64,000 nt of DNA from Betaproteobacteria bacterium (GCA_013298765.1 JAAFJA010000006.1:62001-126000); one strand, 5' to 3'. Positions 1 through 8,859 are shown, numbered from the stretch's first letter. Numbers and translations are program-made. The notes: generated by a model not told the origin, from the sequence alone.

Positions 1-801
1 TCGCGCCTGATTGCAATGGGCGCGAACGTCATCGAGCGAAAAGGCGAAGCCGTGCTCAGCGCCTGCTGCTAGGGTTTTGGCGAGAAACACATCCATCTCT
101 TTTGTCGTGCGCAATGCTTGTTGGAGCGATAAGTCGCTGAACACCCGCTCACGAAACAGCTCAAATTGAGCCGCTCCGCTTAGCCAAGTTGGCGGTGCAG
201 TGCCACACTGGGGCACAAAACCAGCGCCCAGCGCAGACTCTAACCACGAGTTCAACGCGCAATCGAGCACTAAATCAACACGCGGCGTGGTACCCAAATT
301 TTGGACACGATGGCGGCGCGACAAATCAAGACGCCAGCACTCGCCTGCCGTTGATTCAACGAGCGTTTGTTCGATGTAGAACAACACGCGATCATTGGTG
401 AGCAGTGGAATGTGCAATCGCACATGCCCTTCACAATCGCGCAGATCGTAGTCGCGCTGTTCGCGAATAGTGCCGTCCGGTACGAGCCGTAATAGTCGAG
501 CGGCCTCCACTGTGAAAGGCAACGATGCCAAAAACGATGTAAGCGCTGGGCAGCGCGCGAGCCACTCAGTTGGCGAGCCCGCTTGGTAGGAAGATGAGGC
601 GGATTCTGAGTGAACGGAATCAGCGCGCGCCGACTGTGACAGGAGCGTGACGCTGTCGTATGCGCCCTTAACAACGTCGCGATCAAAACTCGGGCTCCAC
701 GCAGCGGGATCCAGCGACTCGACCTCTACTAACAACGCACGCGGGTCAACAGCAAGCGCTAAGCGCGTCGCAAACCCTGGGGTGAAGACAACCGAGGTCA
801 T
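1..801 (-). CDS. Aspartyl/asparaginyl beta-hydroxylase-like protein, cut by the window edge
   Basis: The frame is open from an ATG at 801 to position 1, giving 267 residues without a stop, so the C-terminus lies outside the window. Residues about 113-181 match the AspH 2OG-Fe(II) oxygenase domain: a Val-Arg-Leu-His-Ile-Pro stretch (His130), a Gly-Glu-Cys-Trp turn (153-156), a second His at 164 in an Arg-Arg-His-Arg-Val context, then Arg174 and an Asp-Cys end (180-181). These are the metal and 2-oxoglutarate positions of the family. The N-terminal ~100 residues are not recognisable. An in-frame stop at 832-834 limits the start. The substrate cannot be told; the family hydroxylates Asp/Asn side chains or, in bacteria, lipids and small molecules. 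Confidence 0.75.
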   Translation of the reverse strand, partial: MTSVVFTPGFATRLALAVDPRALLVEVESLDPAAWSPSFDRDVVKGAYDSVTLLSQSARADSVHSESASSSYQAGSPTEWLARCPALTSFLASLPFTVEAARLLRLVPDGTIREQRDYDLRDCEGHVRLHIPLLTNDRVLFYIEQTLVESTAGECWRLDLSRRHRVQNLGTTPRVDLVLDCALNSWLESALGAGFVPQCGTAPPTWLSGAAQFELFRERVFSDLSLQQALRTTKEMDVFLAKTLAAGAEHGFAFSLDDVRAHCNQAR

Positions 802-954
802 TGCAAGTAAGTATAGTGTCGCAGCTTACGACACGTACCCCCCGGGCCGCGAGGTTCAACCCAAAGTCTGAGGGAGAGGAAGCTTGAACCGCCTCCACAA
901 TAAATCAATGGTTCTTTCGATTCATCGTAGCGCTGATTCGCAAAAACTCTCGCA

Positions 955-1614
955 CTACTGACTCGCCTTAGCATGGGATTGCGCGCGTCTCTCCTGCCAA
1001 ATCTTCCATACGAGTGGCAGCACGGAAACGATCACAATCGCGATCACGATAAGGGACAAGTTCTCTTTCACCCAAGGCAGATTGCCAAAGATGTATCCGG
1101 CGTACATAAGCGAACAAATCCAGAAGATGCCGCCTGTGACGTTGTAGAAGAAAAATTTCGGGTAAGGCATCCGTGCGACACCTGCCAGGAACGGCACAAA
1201 CGTACGCACGATGGGAACAAAGCGCCCCATCACGATGGAAAAAGCGCCGTATTTGTCATAGAACGCTTGAGTCTTTGCGAGGTATTCTTGACGGAATATT
1301 TTTGAATCGGGATTGGCGAAAAGCTTGAGGCCCACACGGCGTCCAATCGTGTAGTTCACAGAATCGCCGAGCACGGCGGCGACAATCAAAATCAGTGCAA
1401 AAACATGTACGTTTACATCCGTGATTGCGGCAACAGTGCCCGAGACGAAGAGCAGCGAATCTCCTGGAAGAAACGGCATGATAACGACGCCTGTTTCAAC
1501 AAAGATGATGAGCGCGACGACGCCGATAAACGTCCACGCATTTGCCTGCGCCATCGCGAGCAAACGATCATCGAGCAGTGAGAAAAACTGAATGATTTGG
1601 GAGATTAATTCCAC
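955..1614 (-). CDS. DedA family inner-membrane protein
   Basis: This 219-residue protein matches the length and pattern of the DedA/SNARE-associated superfamily, membrane proteins linked to undecaprenyl-phosphate and lipid recycling and to envelope homeostasis. Visible marks are the Glu-Thr-Gly ... Pro-Phe-Leu-Pro-Gly-Asp re-entrant segment near residues 40-52, a Gly-Asp-Ser-Val-Asn-Tyr segment near 84, and the Gly-Arg-Phe-Val-Pro-(x)2-Arg-Thr-Phe-Val-Pro signature near 130-142. Hydrophobic segments flank these and one closes the C-terminus before a basic tail. It stands alone, transcribed in the same direction as secF but separated from it by a bidirectional terminator. Confidence 0.9.
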   Translation of the reverse strand: MELISQIIQFFSLLDDRLLAMAQANAWTFIGVVALIIFVETGVVIMPFLPGDSLLFVSGTVAAITDVNVHVFALILIVAAVLGDSVNYTIGRRVGLKLFANPDSKIFRQEYLAKTQAFYDKYGAFSIVMGRFVPIVRTFVPFLAGVARMPYPKFFFYNVTGGIFWICSLMYAGYIFGNLPWVKENLSLIVIAIVIVSVLPLVWKIWQERRAQSHAKASQ

Positions 1615-1696
1615 GATACTGGGCTCGATTAAACCGCGGGGCTAACCGCGAAACGTGCTGGGAAAGTTACGAGTTCGGAATCAGTGCTTGATAAAG

Positions 1697-1723
1697 AAAA
1701 AGCGCGAAAGACTCGCGCTTTTT
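1697..1723. terminator. Bidirectional intrinsic terminator between secF and the DedA gene
   Basis: An 11-bp perfect stem (AAAAAGCGCGA at 1697-1707 with TCGCGCTTTTT at 1713-1723) closes a 5-nt loop. The A and T runs within and beside the stem give a U-tract in both directions. It lies 20 nt after the secF stop, so it most likely ends the yajC-secDF transcript. Confidence 0.85.
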
Positions 1724-1742
1724 TGAAGGAGATTCAAGGGCG

Positions 1743-2732
1743 TTATGCCAAGATCTTTTCTGCTTCGAGCGGATCCTTCGGAGGGCCTTCCGCCTTCACC
1801 AAATTCTCGCGGGACACACCCAGCCAACGAATGAGCGGCGCCATCACCAGAACAGAGGAATAAATACCAAAACAGATGCCGATAGTGAGCGCCAATGCAA
1901 AGTAGTGTAGCGTTTCGCCGCCGAACAAAAGCATCGCTAACACCATGATTTGCGTAGAACCGTGAGTGATGATGGTTCGTGAAATCGTTGAGGTGATCGC
2001 GTTATCAATCACTTCATCGACGCTCGCTTTACGCATTTTTCTAAAGTTCTCACGAACGCGATCCGCGATGACCACAGATTCATTCACCGAGTAGCCCAAT
2101 ATCGCTAGACACGCTGCGAGCACCGGCAAGTTAAATTCCCAACCGAAGAGCGCGAACAGGCCAAGAATGATCACCACGTCATGCAAGTTTGCGATGATGG
2201 CTGCAACGGCAAATCGCCACTCAAAGCGAATTGCCAAGTACATCATGATGCCAGCGATTACGAGCAACAAGGCAAGCGCACCACTTTCAAAAAGTTCGCG
2301 CCCGACCTGACCGCCCACGAACTCAACTCGCTTGAGTTCTATTTTTTCAACTCCCTCACCGCACGCGTTCTTTGACTCATTCAACGGCCGAGACGGCCCG
2401 CAAATGGCGCTAAAAAGCTTCTCTCCCATTTGGGCGTTCGAGATGTTTTGAACGATCGGCAATCGCACCAACACTTCCGTGGGTGATCCGAAGTTTTGAA
2501 CAAACGCTTCGCCGGTGTTGAGCGTCTCAACGGAGGTGCGCACTTGGGCAACATCAGCTGTCTTGTTGAAGTGAAGCTCTGCGACAGTACCGCCCTTGAA
2601 GTCAATACCAAAGTGCAGCCCGTTGTAAGCAAGCGCGCCCACAGCCACGAGAAACGTTAATGCTGAAATTACGTTGAATATCAACGCATATTTCATAAAC
2701 GGCAAGTCGCGCTTGAAACGGAAAAATTCCAT
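1743..2732 (-). CDS. secF: Protein translocase subunit SecF
   Basis: This is the SecF half of the SecDF proton-driven translocation motor, which pulls exported proteins across the inner membrane. The 329 residues are normal for the family. TM1 lies near residues 15-38, followed by the Gly-Ile-Asp-Phe-Lys-Gly-Gly-Thr motif (42-49), a periplasmic domain to about residue 150, then five membrane segments including the Gly-Tyr-Ser-Val-Asn-Glu-Ser-Val-Val motif of TM4. The ATG at 2732 has an AAGGA-type ribosome site. It follows secD by 30 nt on the same strand, which supports one operon. Confidence 0.97.
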   Translation of the reverse strand: MEFFRFKRDLPFMKYALIFNVISALTFLVAVGALAYNGLHFGIDFKGGTVAELHFNKTADVAQVRTSVETLNTGEAFVQNFGSPTEVLVRLPIVQNISNAQMGEKLFSAICGPSRPLNESKNACGEGVEKIELKRVEFVGGQVGRELFESGALALLLVIAGIMMYLAIRFEWRFAVAAIIANLHDVVIILGLFALFGWEFNLPVLAACLAILGYSVNESVVIADRVRENFRKMRKASVDEVIDNAITSTISRTIITHGSTQIMVLAMLLFGGETLHYFALALTIGICFGIYSSVLVMAPLIRWLGVSRENLVKAEGPPKDPLEAEKILA

Positions 2733-2762
2733 GGTGAGTTTCCTTTGAGTCCGTTTTGCGGC

Positions 2763-4673
2763 TTATTGAGCGTCTAGCGTCGCGGGTTTGGTCACGACTT
2801 CGTCGGGTCGCCAGATGGTGCCAATTGAAATCTTTTCGAGTTTCTTGCGCGCACCGTAAACCAGATTCACGATACCGCGCGCAAAGAACACCGCAGAGAA
2901 CATCGAAGTCAAAATTCCCAAGCAGTGAACGACGGCGAAGCCTTTGACCGGACCTGAGCCGAATGCAAAGAGAGCGATGCCTGCGATCAAGGTAGTGATG
3001 TTTGAATCGAGAATCGTTGCCCACGCGCGGTCGAAGCCGGCAGAAATAGCTTCTTGTGGTTTTGCGCCGGCGCGAAGTTCCTCTCGTATCCGCTCCATGA
3101 TGAGTACGTTTGCGTCAATCGCCATACCGAGCGTGAGCGCAATAGCAGCGATGCCTGGCAACGTAAGCGTTGCTTGAAGCATCGAGAGAATCGCGACGAG
3201 CAAGAGCAAGTTCACGGCAAGCGCAAACGCCGAGATCAATCCCATCACCATGTAGTAAACGACGATGAACGCGGCGAGTGCTGCGAAACCCCACTTCACC
3301 GAATCAAATCCACGCTCGATGTTTTCCGCACCCAGGCTTGGGCCGACCGTACGTTCTTCGACGATTTCCATCGGGGCGGCAATCGAGCCAGAGCGAATGA
3401 GAAGCGCGATATCGCTTGTCTCGCGGGTTGTCATGTTGCCGCTGATCTGGAACTGGGCTCCGAGTTCGCTCTGCGTTGTGGGCGCAGTAATGACTTCTGC
3501 TTTGCCTTTTTCGATGAGCACAATGGCCATGCGCTCTTTGATGTTCTGGCTGGTGTGCTCGCGAAGGATTCGAGCGCCTTGACCGTCGGTTGATACGCGA
3601 ACGATCGGCTGGTTGTTCTGACCGTCAAACGCGGGCTCAGCGCTTGAAATTCGCTCGCCAGTGATGATCGGCTGTTTGCGAACGAGAATTTGTTCGCCTT
3701 GGCGATCCGTCAGAAGCTCCAGGCCAAACGGAACACTGCCGTTTTTCGCAGCTTCGAGCTGTGATGCGTTTTTGCCACCGTGCGCTTCGACATGCCGGAA
3801 TTCGAGTGTTCCGGTGCGCCCAATCACGTCTTTCAAACGCGCAGGATCAGACGCGCCTGGCACCTGGATCACTATTCGATCCACACCTTGACGTTGAATG
3901 ATCGGCTCGGTCAGGCCCAGTGCGTTGATACGGTTATTGAGCACTTTTTGGTTTTGCTCAATGGCTGCATCAGCAAGCTTTTTCTTCGCTTCTTCTTTCA
4001 ACGTGACGACCAAGCGGAGATCGCCCCCCGAGCCCTCTTCTCGAAGCAATAGATCAGTGTTGGACGTGGTGATCGCGACCTGCGCTTTATCGCGCTCTGC
4101 GGCGTCACTGAATTGCACGACAAGCGTCTCACCCGATTTACTTACACCGCCGTACGACACGCGCTTCTCGCGCAGTAGCGAGCGAATATCTTGCATGTTG
4201 CGATCTGCAGCGCGATCAAGCGCGCCTTTCATATCCACTTGCATCAGGAAGTGAACGCCGCCGCGCAAATCAAGCCCCAAGAACATAGGTAGCGCATTCA
4301 TCGACTGCATCCACTTCGGAACGGTCGACTCGTTGGTCAATGCGATGATGTAGCTGCCCGTGCCGTCCGCCACGCCTTGGTTGAGCTCTTTCAACAGCGC
4401 ATCACGCGCCTTCAGCTGCGTTACCGTATCGCCGCCTTGAAAGCGAATGTGAACGCCCGTTGGGTCGAGCGCAGAATATCCAACCGGCACCCCAGCCGTT
4501 TTAAGCGTTGACTCAACACGCCCTAGAAGCGCATTGTCAAGTTTCACGTTGGGTTTGTTGGTTGAAACTTGCACCGCAGGCACCTGCGGGAAGAAGTTGG
4601 GAACGGTGTAGAGCAATCCAATCGCCATCGCGACGATCATGATTGCGTATTTCCAGAGCGGGTAACGATTCAT
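2763..4673 (-). CDS. secD: Protein translocase subunit SecD
   Basis: This 636-residue SecD subunit pairs with SecF and SecYEG and uses the proton gradient in the late stage of secretion. TM1 is at residues 8-28. The Gly-Leu-Asp-Leu-Arg-Gly-Gly-Val motif of the P1 domain lies near 132-139. A large periplasmic region follows, including the Arg-Ile-Val-Ile-Gln-Val-Pro-Gly block and a P1 head. Five C-terminal membrane helices carry the Gly-Met-Ala-Ile-Asp-Ala-Asn-Val-Leu-Ile signature. Length is normal for proteobacteria (about 615-640). It is separated from yajC by 228 nt, longer than in most relatives. Confidence 0.97.
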   Translation of the reverse strand: MNRYPLWKYAIMIVAMAIGLLYTVPNFFPQVPAVQVSTNKPNVKLDNALLGRVESTLKTAGVPVGYSALDPTGVHIRFQGGDTVTQLKARDALLKELNQGVADGTGSYIIALTNESTVPKWMQSMNALPMFLGLDLRGGVHFLMQVDMKGALDRAADRNMQDIRSLLREKRVSYGGVSKSGETLVVQFSDAAERDKAQVAITTSNTDLLLREEGSGGDLRLVVTLKEEAKKKLADAAIEQNQKVLNNRINALGLTEPIIQRQGVDRIVIQVPGASDPARLKDVIGRTGTLEFRHVEAHGGKNASQLEAAKNGSVPFGLELLTDRQGEQILVRKQPIITGERISSAEPAFDGQNNQPIVRVSTDGQGARILREHTSQNIKERMAIVLIEKGKAEVITAPTTQSELGAQFQISGNMTTRETSDIALLIRSGSIAAPMEIVEERTVGPSLGAENIERGFDSVKWGFAALAAFIVVYYMVMGLISAFALAVNLLLLVAILSMLQATLTLPGIAAIALTLGMAIDANVLIMERIREELRAGAKPQEAISAGFDRAWATILDSNITTLIAGIALFAFGSGPVKGFAVVHCLGILTSMFSAVFFARGIVNLVYGARKKLEKISIGTIWRPDEVVTKPATLDAQ

Positions 4674-4901
4674 GGCGAATCCTGTTTGCGTATCTCGTGT
4701 ATCGACGTAGGACGCCGATTCGAGAATTCAAGGCCCAGACTTCGGGCGGTGGAGGGTTTTCAACTTCGCAGACTACGCGGCGAGCGCCGATGCGCAGTGA
4801 GCCGCACCAAGGTACGGCGATTCAATCGCGACAGAAACGATGGCTGCTTGCGCATCAGTTGCGGTCACGGCCGACAAATTACTTTGCCGCGAATCAAAGC
4901 G
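4674..4901. other. Long spacer between yajC and secD
   Basis: These 228 nt separate two genes that usually lie only tens of bases apart. Open frames here lack a convincing ribosome site or family resemblance. I see no clear terminator or strong promoter. It could hold a secD-proximal promoter, but the sequence alone does not show one. Confidence 0.4.
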
Positions 4902-5225
4902 CTACATCGCCTTGATCGAGCCTTTAGGCAGGAGGGCGGTCACAGCGTTCCGCTGAAATGCGATTTCGCTTCCGCCACCCACTTGCAACGTGACGTAGTT
5001 TTCATCAAGCTTGGTGACTTTTCCTACGATGCCACCTGCGGTCACCACCTCATCGCCTTTTTCCAATGCGCCAAGCATCGCTTTCTGCTCTTTCGCGCGC
5101 TTTTGCTGCGGACGAATCAACAAAAAGTAAAAAACGACAAAAATACCGATCATCGGCAACAGCGAGAGAAATTCGCTCCCGGTTGCGCCGCCCCCAGCGG
5201 CTTGCGCGTAGGCTGTACCAATCAT
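4902..5225 (-). CDS. yajC: Preprotein translocase accessory subunit YajC
   Basis: YajC is a small single-span inner-membrane protein that associates with SecDF. A Gly/Ala-rich N-terminus leads into one hydrophobic segment (Leu-Pro-Met-Ile-Gly-Ile-Phe-Val-Val-Phe) ending in the family signature Leu-Ile-Arg-Pro-Gln-Gln-Lys-Arg. A soluble tail with Gly-Asp-Glu-Val-Val-Thr-Ala-Gly-Gly-Ile-Val-Gly-Lys-Val follows. I start at the ATG at 5225 (107 residues). A TTG six codons upstream (5243) is the only other candidate; neither has a strong ribosome site. The gene heads the yajC-secD-secF set, but tgt and queA, its usual upstream neighbours, are near 31.8-34.9 kb on the other strand. Confidence 0.92.
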   Translation of the reverse strand: MIGTAYAQAAGGGATGSEFLSLLPMIGIFVVFYFLLIRPQQKRAKEQKAMLGALEKGDEVVTAGGIVGKVTKLDENYVTLQVGGGSEIAFQRNAVTALLPKGSIKAM

Positions 5226-5406
5226 GAAGAAATCCCAAAACAAATCAAAAAGTTAACCTTGAATTCTATCGGGTGAACGCGGCTCCCGACGAACTCACGT
5301 TTACCCGGTTCGCCTGCAGGACCATGCATTCACGCCCCGCCAGGGGCGCCAAAAATCGGCGTACAAGTACTAAGCGCGCAACGTGTGGCGCTTCGCAAAT
5401 TAAATG

Positions 5407-5440
5407 AAAAAACCGTTAGAGCCCAAGCTTTATTTGGGCT
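5407..5440 (-). terminator. Stem-loop with U-tract downstream of ptsH; also carries a repeated motif
   Basis: AGCCCAA (5420-5426) pairs with TTGGGCT (5434-5440) around a 7-nt loop. Read on the minus strand, the hairpin is followed after a short spacer by six Ts (5407-5412), so it probably ends the EIIA-HPr transcript. The segment 5424-5441 is 17/18 identical to 14002-14019, so the hairpin also belongs to the dispersed repeat described separately. Confidence 0.6.
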
Positions 5441-5519
5441 AAACTGATTTCAACGCAGCTATCGTCTTTAGAGGATACTGCTCACTCGCCCCGATTAAAT
5501 CTGGCGTAGCAAAGAAAAA

Positions 5520-5789
5520 CTATTCACCTTCGCCAAATTTGTCGTTGATCAGCGCGACCACACCCTCCATCGCAGCGGATTCGTCTTCACCTTCTGTCTC
5601 AACGGCGATGGTGCTGCCCTTCCCGGCTGCGAGCATCATCACGCCCATGATGCTCTTCGCATTGACACGGCGGCCGTTACGTTCGAGATTGACCTCGCTC
5701 TTGAAACTTGTGGCGAGCTGGGTCAGCTTGGCAGAGGCACGAGCATGTAGGCCAAGCTTATTTATGATCTCGATATCGCGTCGCAGCAT
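5520..5789 (-). CDS. ptsH: Phosphocarrier protein HPr
   Basis: HPr of the phosphoenolpyruvate phosphotransferase system passes phosphate from Enzyme I to EIIA proteins. The 89-residue length is normal. The active-site His is in Gly-Leu-His-Ala-Arg-Ala-Ser (residues 13-19). The regulatory Ser site is in Lys-Ser-Ile-Met-Gly-Val-Met (45-51), recognised by HPr kinase where that enzyme exists. It lies 176 nt after the mannose-type EIIA gene on the same strand. Its donor Enzyme I is not adjacent; the only one seen is at 35.1-36.9 kb. Confidence 0.97.
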   Translation of the reverse strand: MLRRDIEIINKLGLHARASAKLTQLATSFKSEVNLERNGRRVNAKSIMGVMMLAAGKGSTIAVETEGEDESAAMEGVVALINDKFGEGE

Positions 5790-5965
5790 GCCGTTGTTTC
5801 CCCCAAAGGCGATTAGTAAAACTTAAAGACCGCACCAAATCCCTGACGGAGCCCATCGAACCAGGAAAAATCCTTGAAAACACCGGAGACGAATTGTGTT
5901 CATCGGGATTTTTAAGAAGTCTTGACGAGGTGACACGGGTTCGAAGCGCGGTGACGAGGTGTTTC

Positions 5966-6421
5966 CTAGTGACGGTTACTGGCAGGCAGCCCTTCGTTTG
6001 CGCTCGATTTTGCAACGCAGGGCCCGATGATCGGATCGGCCTCAATGTGAAAGACGCCTTCGCAACCGCCTGCAACCACGCGCTTTAGCAGCGTGTCCAT
6101 ACCTTTGCCTCGGTAAGTCATCGCGCGAATGAGCATCGGAACATTACCGCCCGCCACCGCCTCGACATGACCGGTATCGATCAGCTTTGCCGCCAGATTG
6201 GCAGGTGACGCGCCAAAAATATCGGTAATGATGAGCACACCGCTGCCATCATCCAACGATTCAATCATGCGCTTTGCGACCGGAACCAAGTCGCGCGGCG
6301 AATCGTTTGCCGCGACCGAGAGCGCCGCCACCGCTTCGGGGCGTCTGCCCAGCACATGCGTCATGCACCCGATGAGTGCATCACCGAGATTGCCATGCGC
6401 AATGATCAACACACCGATCAT
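5966..6421 (-). CDS. PTS EIIA component, mannose family
   Basis: This 151-residue protein is a stand-alone EIIA-Man domain. The N-terminal Ile-Gly-Val-Leu-Ile-Ile-Ala-His-Gly carries the phosphorylatable His9. The Thr-Asp-Ile-Phe-Gly-Ala-Ser-Pro-Ala-Asn block near residue 66 is the second family signature. No EIIB, EIIC or EIID gene lies in the window. As in other betaproteobacteria, the EIIA-HPr pair is therefore probably regulatory rather than a sugar transporter; that role is inferred. About 20 C-terminal residues extend beyond the domain core and look unstructured. Confidence 0.9.
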   Translation of the reverse strand: MIGVLIIAHGNLGDALIGCMTHVLGRRPEAVAALSVAANDSPRDLVPVAKRMIESLDDGSGVLIITDIFGASPANLAAKLIDTGHVEAVAGGNVPMLIRAMTYRGKGMDTLLKRVVAGGCEGVFHIEADPIIGPCVAKSSANEGLPASNRH

Positions 6422-6543
6422 AGGTCGAGACTGCCTTTCCCTCGAACACGCGCCATGAGGCGACTAGGGGGACGCGGTGCGTTGCCGCGTCAAACTGGTG
6501 CGCCATGGTAGCAAACATATTGCTGCACCGCGACAGAAAACCA

Positions 6544-7509
6544 CTAGGCAGACTGGAGCGTTTGTTCAAGTCGTTGTACGAACATCTCCGCAACGTTAAA
6601 TCCGGTCTGCTTTTCGATCTCCACAAAGCCTGTGGGGCTCGTGACATTGATCTCCGTCACACGCTCGCCGATGACATCGAGCCCCACCAGAAAGAGCCCC
6701 TCAGCCCATAGCCGCTTCGCCATCGTCTCGGCAATCCGACGATCCGAGTCTGAAAATTCCCGAACAACAGGCTTTCCGCCTGCAGCCATGTTGCCGCGGG
6801 TTTCGCCAATCATCGGAATTCGCGCCAGTGCGAACGGAACGACTTGGCCACCAATCAATAAAATCCGCTTATCACCGTCCACGATTTCCGGCAGGTAGCC
6901 CTGAGCCATGATGGACTGCGTGCCAAGTGCTGTAAGCGTTTCGATGATGACGCCAAGATTGGGATCACTCTCGCGAACGCGAAAAATACCGCTTCCGCCC
7001 ATGCCGTCGAGCGGCTTGAAGATGGTGTCGCGCTGTTCGGCCACAAATTCGCGCAACACCGTGGCAGAGCGCGTCACGATCGTCGGCGCGATTATGTCGG
7101 CATGCTTCAAGATCGCCATTTTTTCGTTGTTATCGCGAATCGCGCGCGGCGAATTGAACACCCGCGCACCTTGATCCACCGCGCGCTCGAAGAGATACGT
7201 GTGATAGACGTATTCCATGTTGAACGGCGGATCTTTGCGCTCAATCACGGCAGAAAAGTCGCTCAGTGCTCGAGTGGATGAGTCTCCCGCGCTATACCAA
7301 TTCGCGGTGTGGTCGCGCGAATCGTCTGCAATCGCGAGAGTGAGTTCGCGCGCGACGGCTTGCACTCGGCCTGCGCGCGAGAAAACGTGGCCGGGCTCAA
7401 TCGCGAATACTCGATGCCCACGCGCGGCAGCGGCGCGCATCATTGCAACTGATGAATCTTTGTAGGCCTTGAGCTTTTCAAGGGGGTCAATGTGAAAGGC
7501 GATATCCAT
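6544..7509 (-). CDS. gshB: Glutathione synthetase
   Basis: GshB catalyses ATP-dependent ligation of glycine to gamma-glutamylcysteine, the last step of glutathione synthesis in the cytoplasm. The 321 residues fit the bacterial family. Marks include the N-terminal Phe-His-Ile-Asp-Pro-Leu-Glu, the Phe-Asn-Ser-Pro-Arg-Ala-Ile-Arg-Asp-Asn-Asn-Glu-Lys block, Lys-Pro-Leu-Asp-Gly-Met-Gly-Gly-Ser-Gly-Ile-Phe of the ATP-grasp loop, and the C-terminal Asn-Val-Thr-Ser-Pro-Thr-Gly metal-binding loop. It precedes the EIIA gene by 122 nt, an arrangement known in other betaproteobacteria. No gshA is seen next to it. Confidence 0.97.
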   Translation of the reverse strand: MDIAFHIDPLEKLKAYKDSSVAMMRAAAARGHRVFAIEPGHVFSRAGRVQAVARELTLAIADDSRDHTANWYSAGDSSTRALSDFSAVIERKDPPFNMEYVYHTYLFERAVDQGARVFNSPRAIRDNNEKMAILKHADIIAPTIVTRSATVLREFVAEQRDTIFKPLDGMGGSGIFRVRESDPNLGVIIETLTALGTQSIMAQGYLPEIVDGDKRILLIGGQVVPFALARIPMIGETRGNMAAGGKPVVREFSDSDRRIAETMAKRLWAEGLFLVGLDVIGERVTEINVTSPTGFVEIEKQTGFNVAEMFVQRLEQTLQSA

Positions 7510-7556
7510 TGCGCGAGCATAGCGCGTGCACGAAAATCGCGAGCTACGCCTACCGG

Positions 7557-8222
7557 CTAGCGCTTGGGCGCATCTCCGCGAGCGGCTGCCTTGGCGGCGG
7601 TGTCAGCCGCAATGAGATCGGCCAAACGCGCACGCTCCGTGGTGTAGTTCGCAGCGAGCGCCTCGCGATCTTTCGTTTTGCGCTCAAGGAGTCGGCGCAC
7701 GGCACCCAAATCTTTGTCTGACGCCTCAAGATCATTCTTGAGCTTGGGCGGCGGGCCCTTTTTGTGCGTGTCCGCCTGCTTCTGAAGCGCTTCTCGGGCG
7801 AGGCTGGTCGAAGCTTCTTGCTTCTTCAGCGCAGTGAGCTCGCCATCGGCGATGGTCAATGCGCGGTCGCGCACGCGGTCAAAGTCAACGAGGCTCGTGT
7901 AGGTTGAGAGCAGGGCTCGGTCTTTACGTTCACGCTCTTCGCGCGCGGTGCGCTCTTTCTCGTCCTCAGCCGCCTTCGCAGCAGCGATTCGACGTTCCTC
8001 CGGCGTAAGCGAGCGCTCCACTTGTTTTTTTACCGTTCCGTCTGGACGCATTTCCTTGCGCGCGCGATCAGTAGCGCTGGGCGGCACGGTATCGCTGTAA
8101 TGGACCTTTCCGTTTTCGTCCGTCCATTTGTAGAGTTGCGCCGAAACGCTTGCAACGCCGCACACCAGCGGCAACGCAAGTGCAAACGCGCGCGTTCGGG
8201 ACATGCGTTTAAGCCACACCAT
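7557..8222 (-). CDS. Periplasmic DUF4124-domain protein with charged helical body
   Basis: A signal peptide ends near Val-Ser-Ala-Gln. It is followed directly by the DUF4124 signature Leu-Tyr-Lys-Trp-Thr-Asp-Glu-Asn-Gly-Lys-Val-His-Tyr-Ser-Asp. The rest is strongly charged (Glu/Arg/Lys/Ala) and likely coiled coil to the end. Three in-frame ATGs are possible (8240, 8222, 8204). I prefer 8222 because AGGA lies 7 nt upstream; this overlaps the pyrE stop by 14 nt and suggests translational coupling. The function of DUF4124 is unknown; members are exported and often occur with structural or redox modules. Confidence 0.8.
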   Translation of the reverse strand: MVWLKRMSRTRAFALALPLVCGVASVSAQLYKWTDENGKVHYSDTVPPSATDRARKEMRPDGTVKKQVERSLTPEERRIAAAKAAEDEKERTAREERERKDRALLSTYTSLVDFDRVRDRALTIADGELTALKKQEASTSLAREALQKQADTHKKGPPPKLKNDLEASDKDLGAVRRLLERKTKDREALAANYTTERARLADLIAADTAAKAAARGDAPKR

Positions 8223-8859
8223 ACTGATTCCTGTACGCATCTATTTTCGGCTTGAATTCCATCAGTTTCGGATCATTCGAAACCATCGTCATCACATCGT
8301 TCAAAGACGCAATGGAGATCACGGGAATGCCGTAATCCGCTTCAAGTTCTTGCACGGCTGACCGGCTCCCACTGCCGCGCTCCATCCGGTCCACCATGAT
8401 GAGCACTGCAGCTGGCGTCGCGCCATGCGAACGAATGAGTTCAATCGAGGCGCGTTTTGCCGCGCCATCGGTAATCACGTCATCGACGATCACGACACGC
8501 CCTTTAAGGGGCGCGCCCACGATGATTCCGCCTTCGCCATGATCTTTGGCTTCCTTCCGATCATGCGCGAAAGGAACGTTGTGACCTTTTTGGGCAAGCC
8601 CAATGGCGAGCGCCGACACCAACGCAATGCCTTTATAAGCCGGTCCAAACACCAGATCAAACGGCACTTTCGACGCCAGTAACGCCTCCGCAAAGTAACC
8701 GCCCAACGCGCTCAGCGCCTCGCCGGTATTGAACTGGCCGCTATTGAAAAAATAGGGCGAGAGCCGACCCGACTTGGTTTTGAACTCGCCAAACCGGAGC
8801 GCATCGCACGAGAGCGCAAACTGCAAAAACTGTTGGCGAAAGTTGTTTTCTGAGGACAT
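8209..8859 (-). CDS. pyrE: Orotate phosphoribosyltransferase
   Basis: PyrE joins orotate to PRPP to form OMP in de novo pyrimidine synthesis. From the ATG at 8859 the protein has 216 residues and the expected N-terminus Arg-Gln-Gln-Phe ... Leu-Arg-Phe-Gly-Glu-Phe ... Lys-Ser-Gly-Arg-Leu-Ser-Pro-Tyr-Phe-Phe-Asn. The PRPP-binding motif Val-Val-Ile-Val-Asp-Asp-Val-Ile-Thr-Asp-Gly is complete, as is the flexible loop Arg-Lys-Glu-Ala-Lys-Asp-His-Gly-Glu-Gly-Gly. An upstream in-frame ATG at 8892 would add 11 residues without homology. It is divergent from exonuclease III and overlaps the following DUF4124 gene. Confidence 0.96.
   Translation of the reverse strand: MSSENNFRQQFLQFALSCDALRFGEFKTKSGRLSPYFFNSGQFNTGEALSALGGYFAEALLASKVPFDLVFGPAYKGIALVSALAIGLAQKGHNVPFAHDRKEAKDHGEGGIIVGAPLKGRVVIVDDVITDGAAKRASIELIRSHGATPAAVLIMVDRMERGSGSRSAVQELEADYGIPVISIASLNDVMTMVSNDPKLMEFKPKIDAYRNQYGVA

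Noticed and set aside
270-686. 138-residue minus-strand frame at the left edge
   Set aside because: Out of frame with the AspH-like gene, which is open across the whole of 1-801 and has conserved metal residues.
4643-4915. 90-residue plus-strand frame between secD and yajC
   Set aside because: No ribosome site, overlaps the secD start on the other strand, and resembles nothing.
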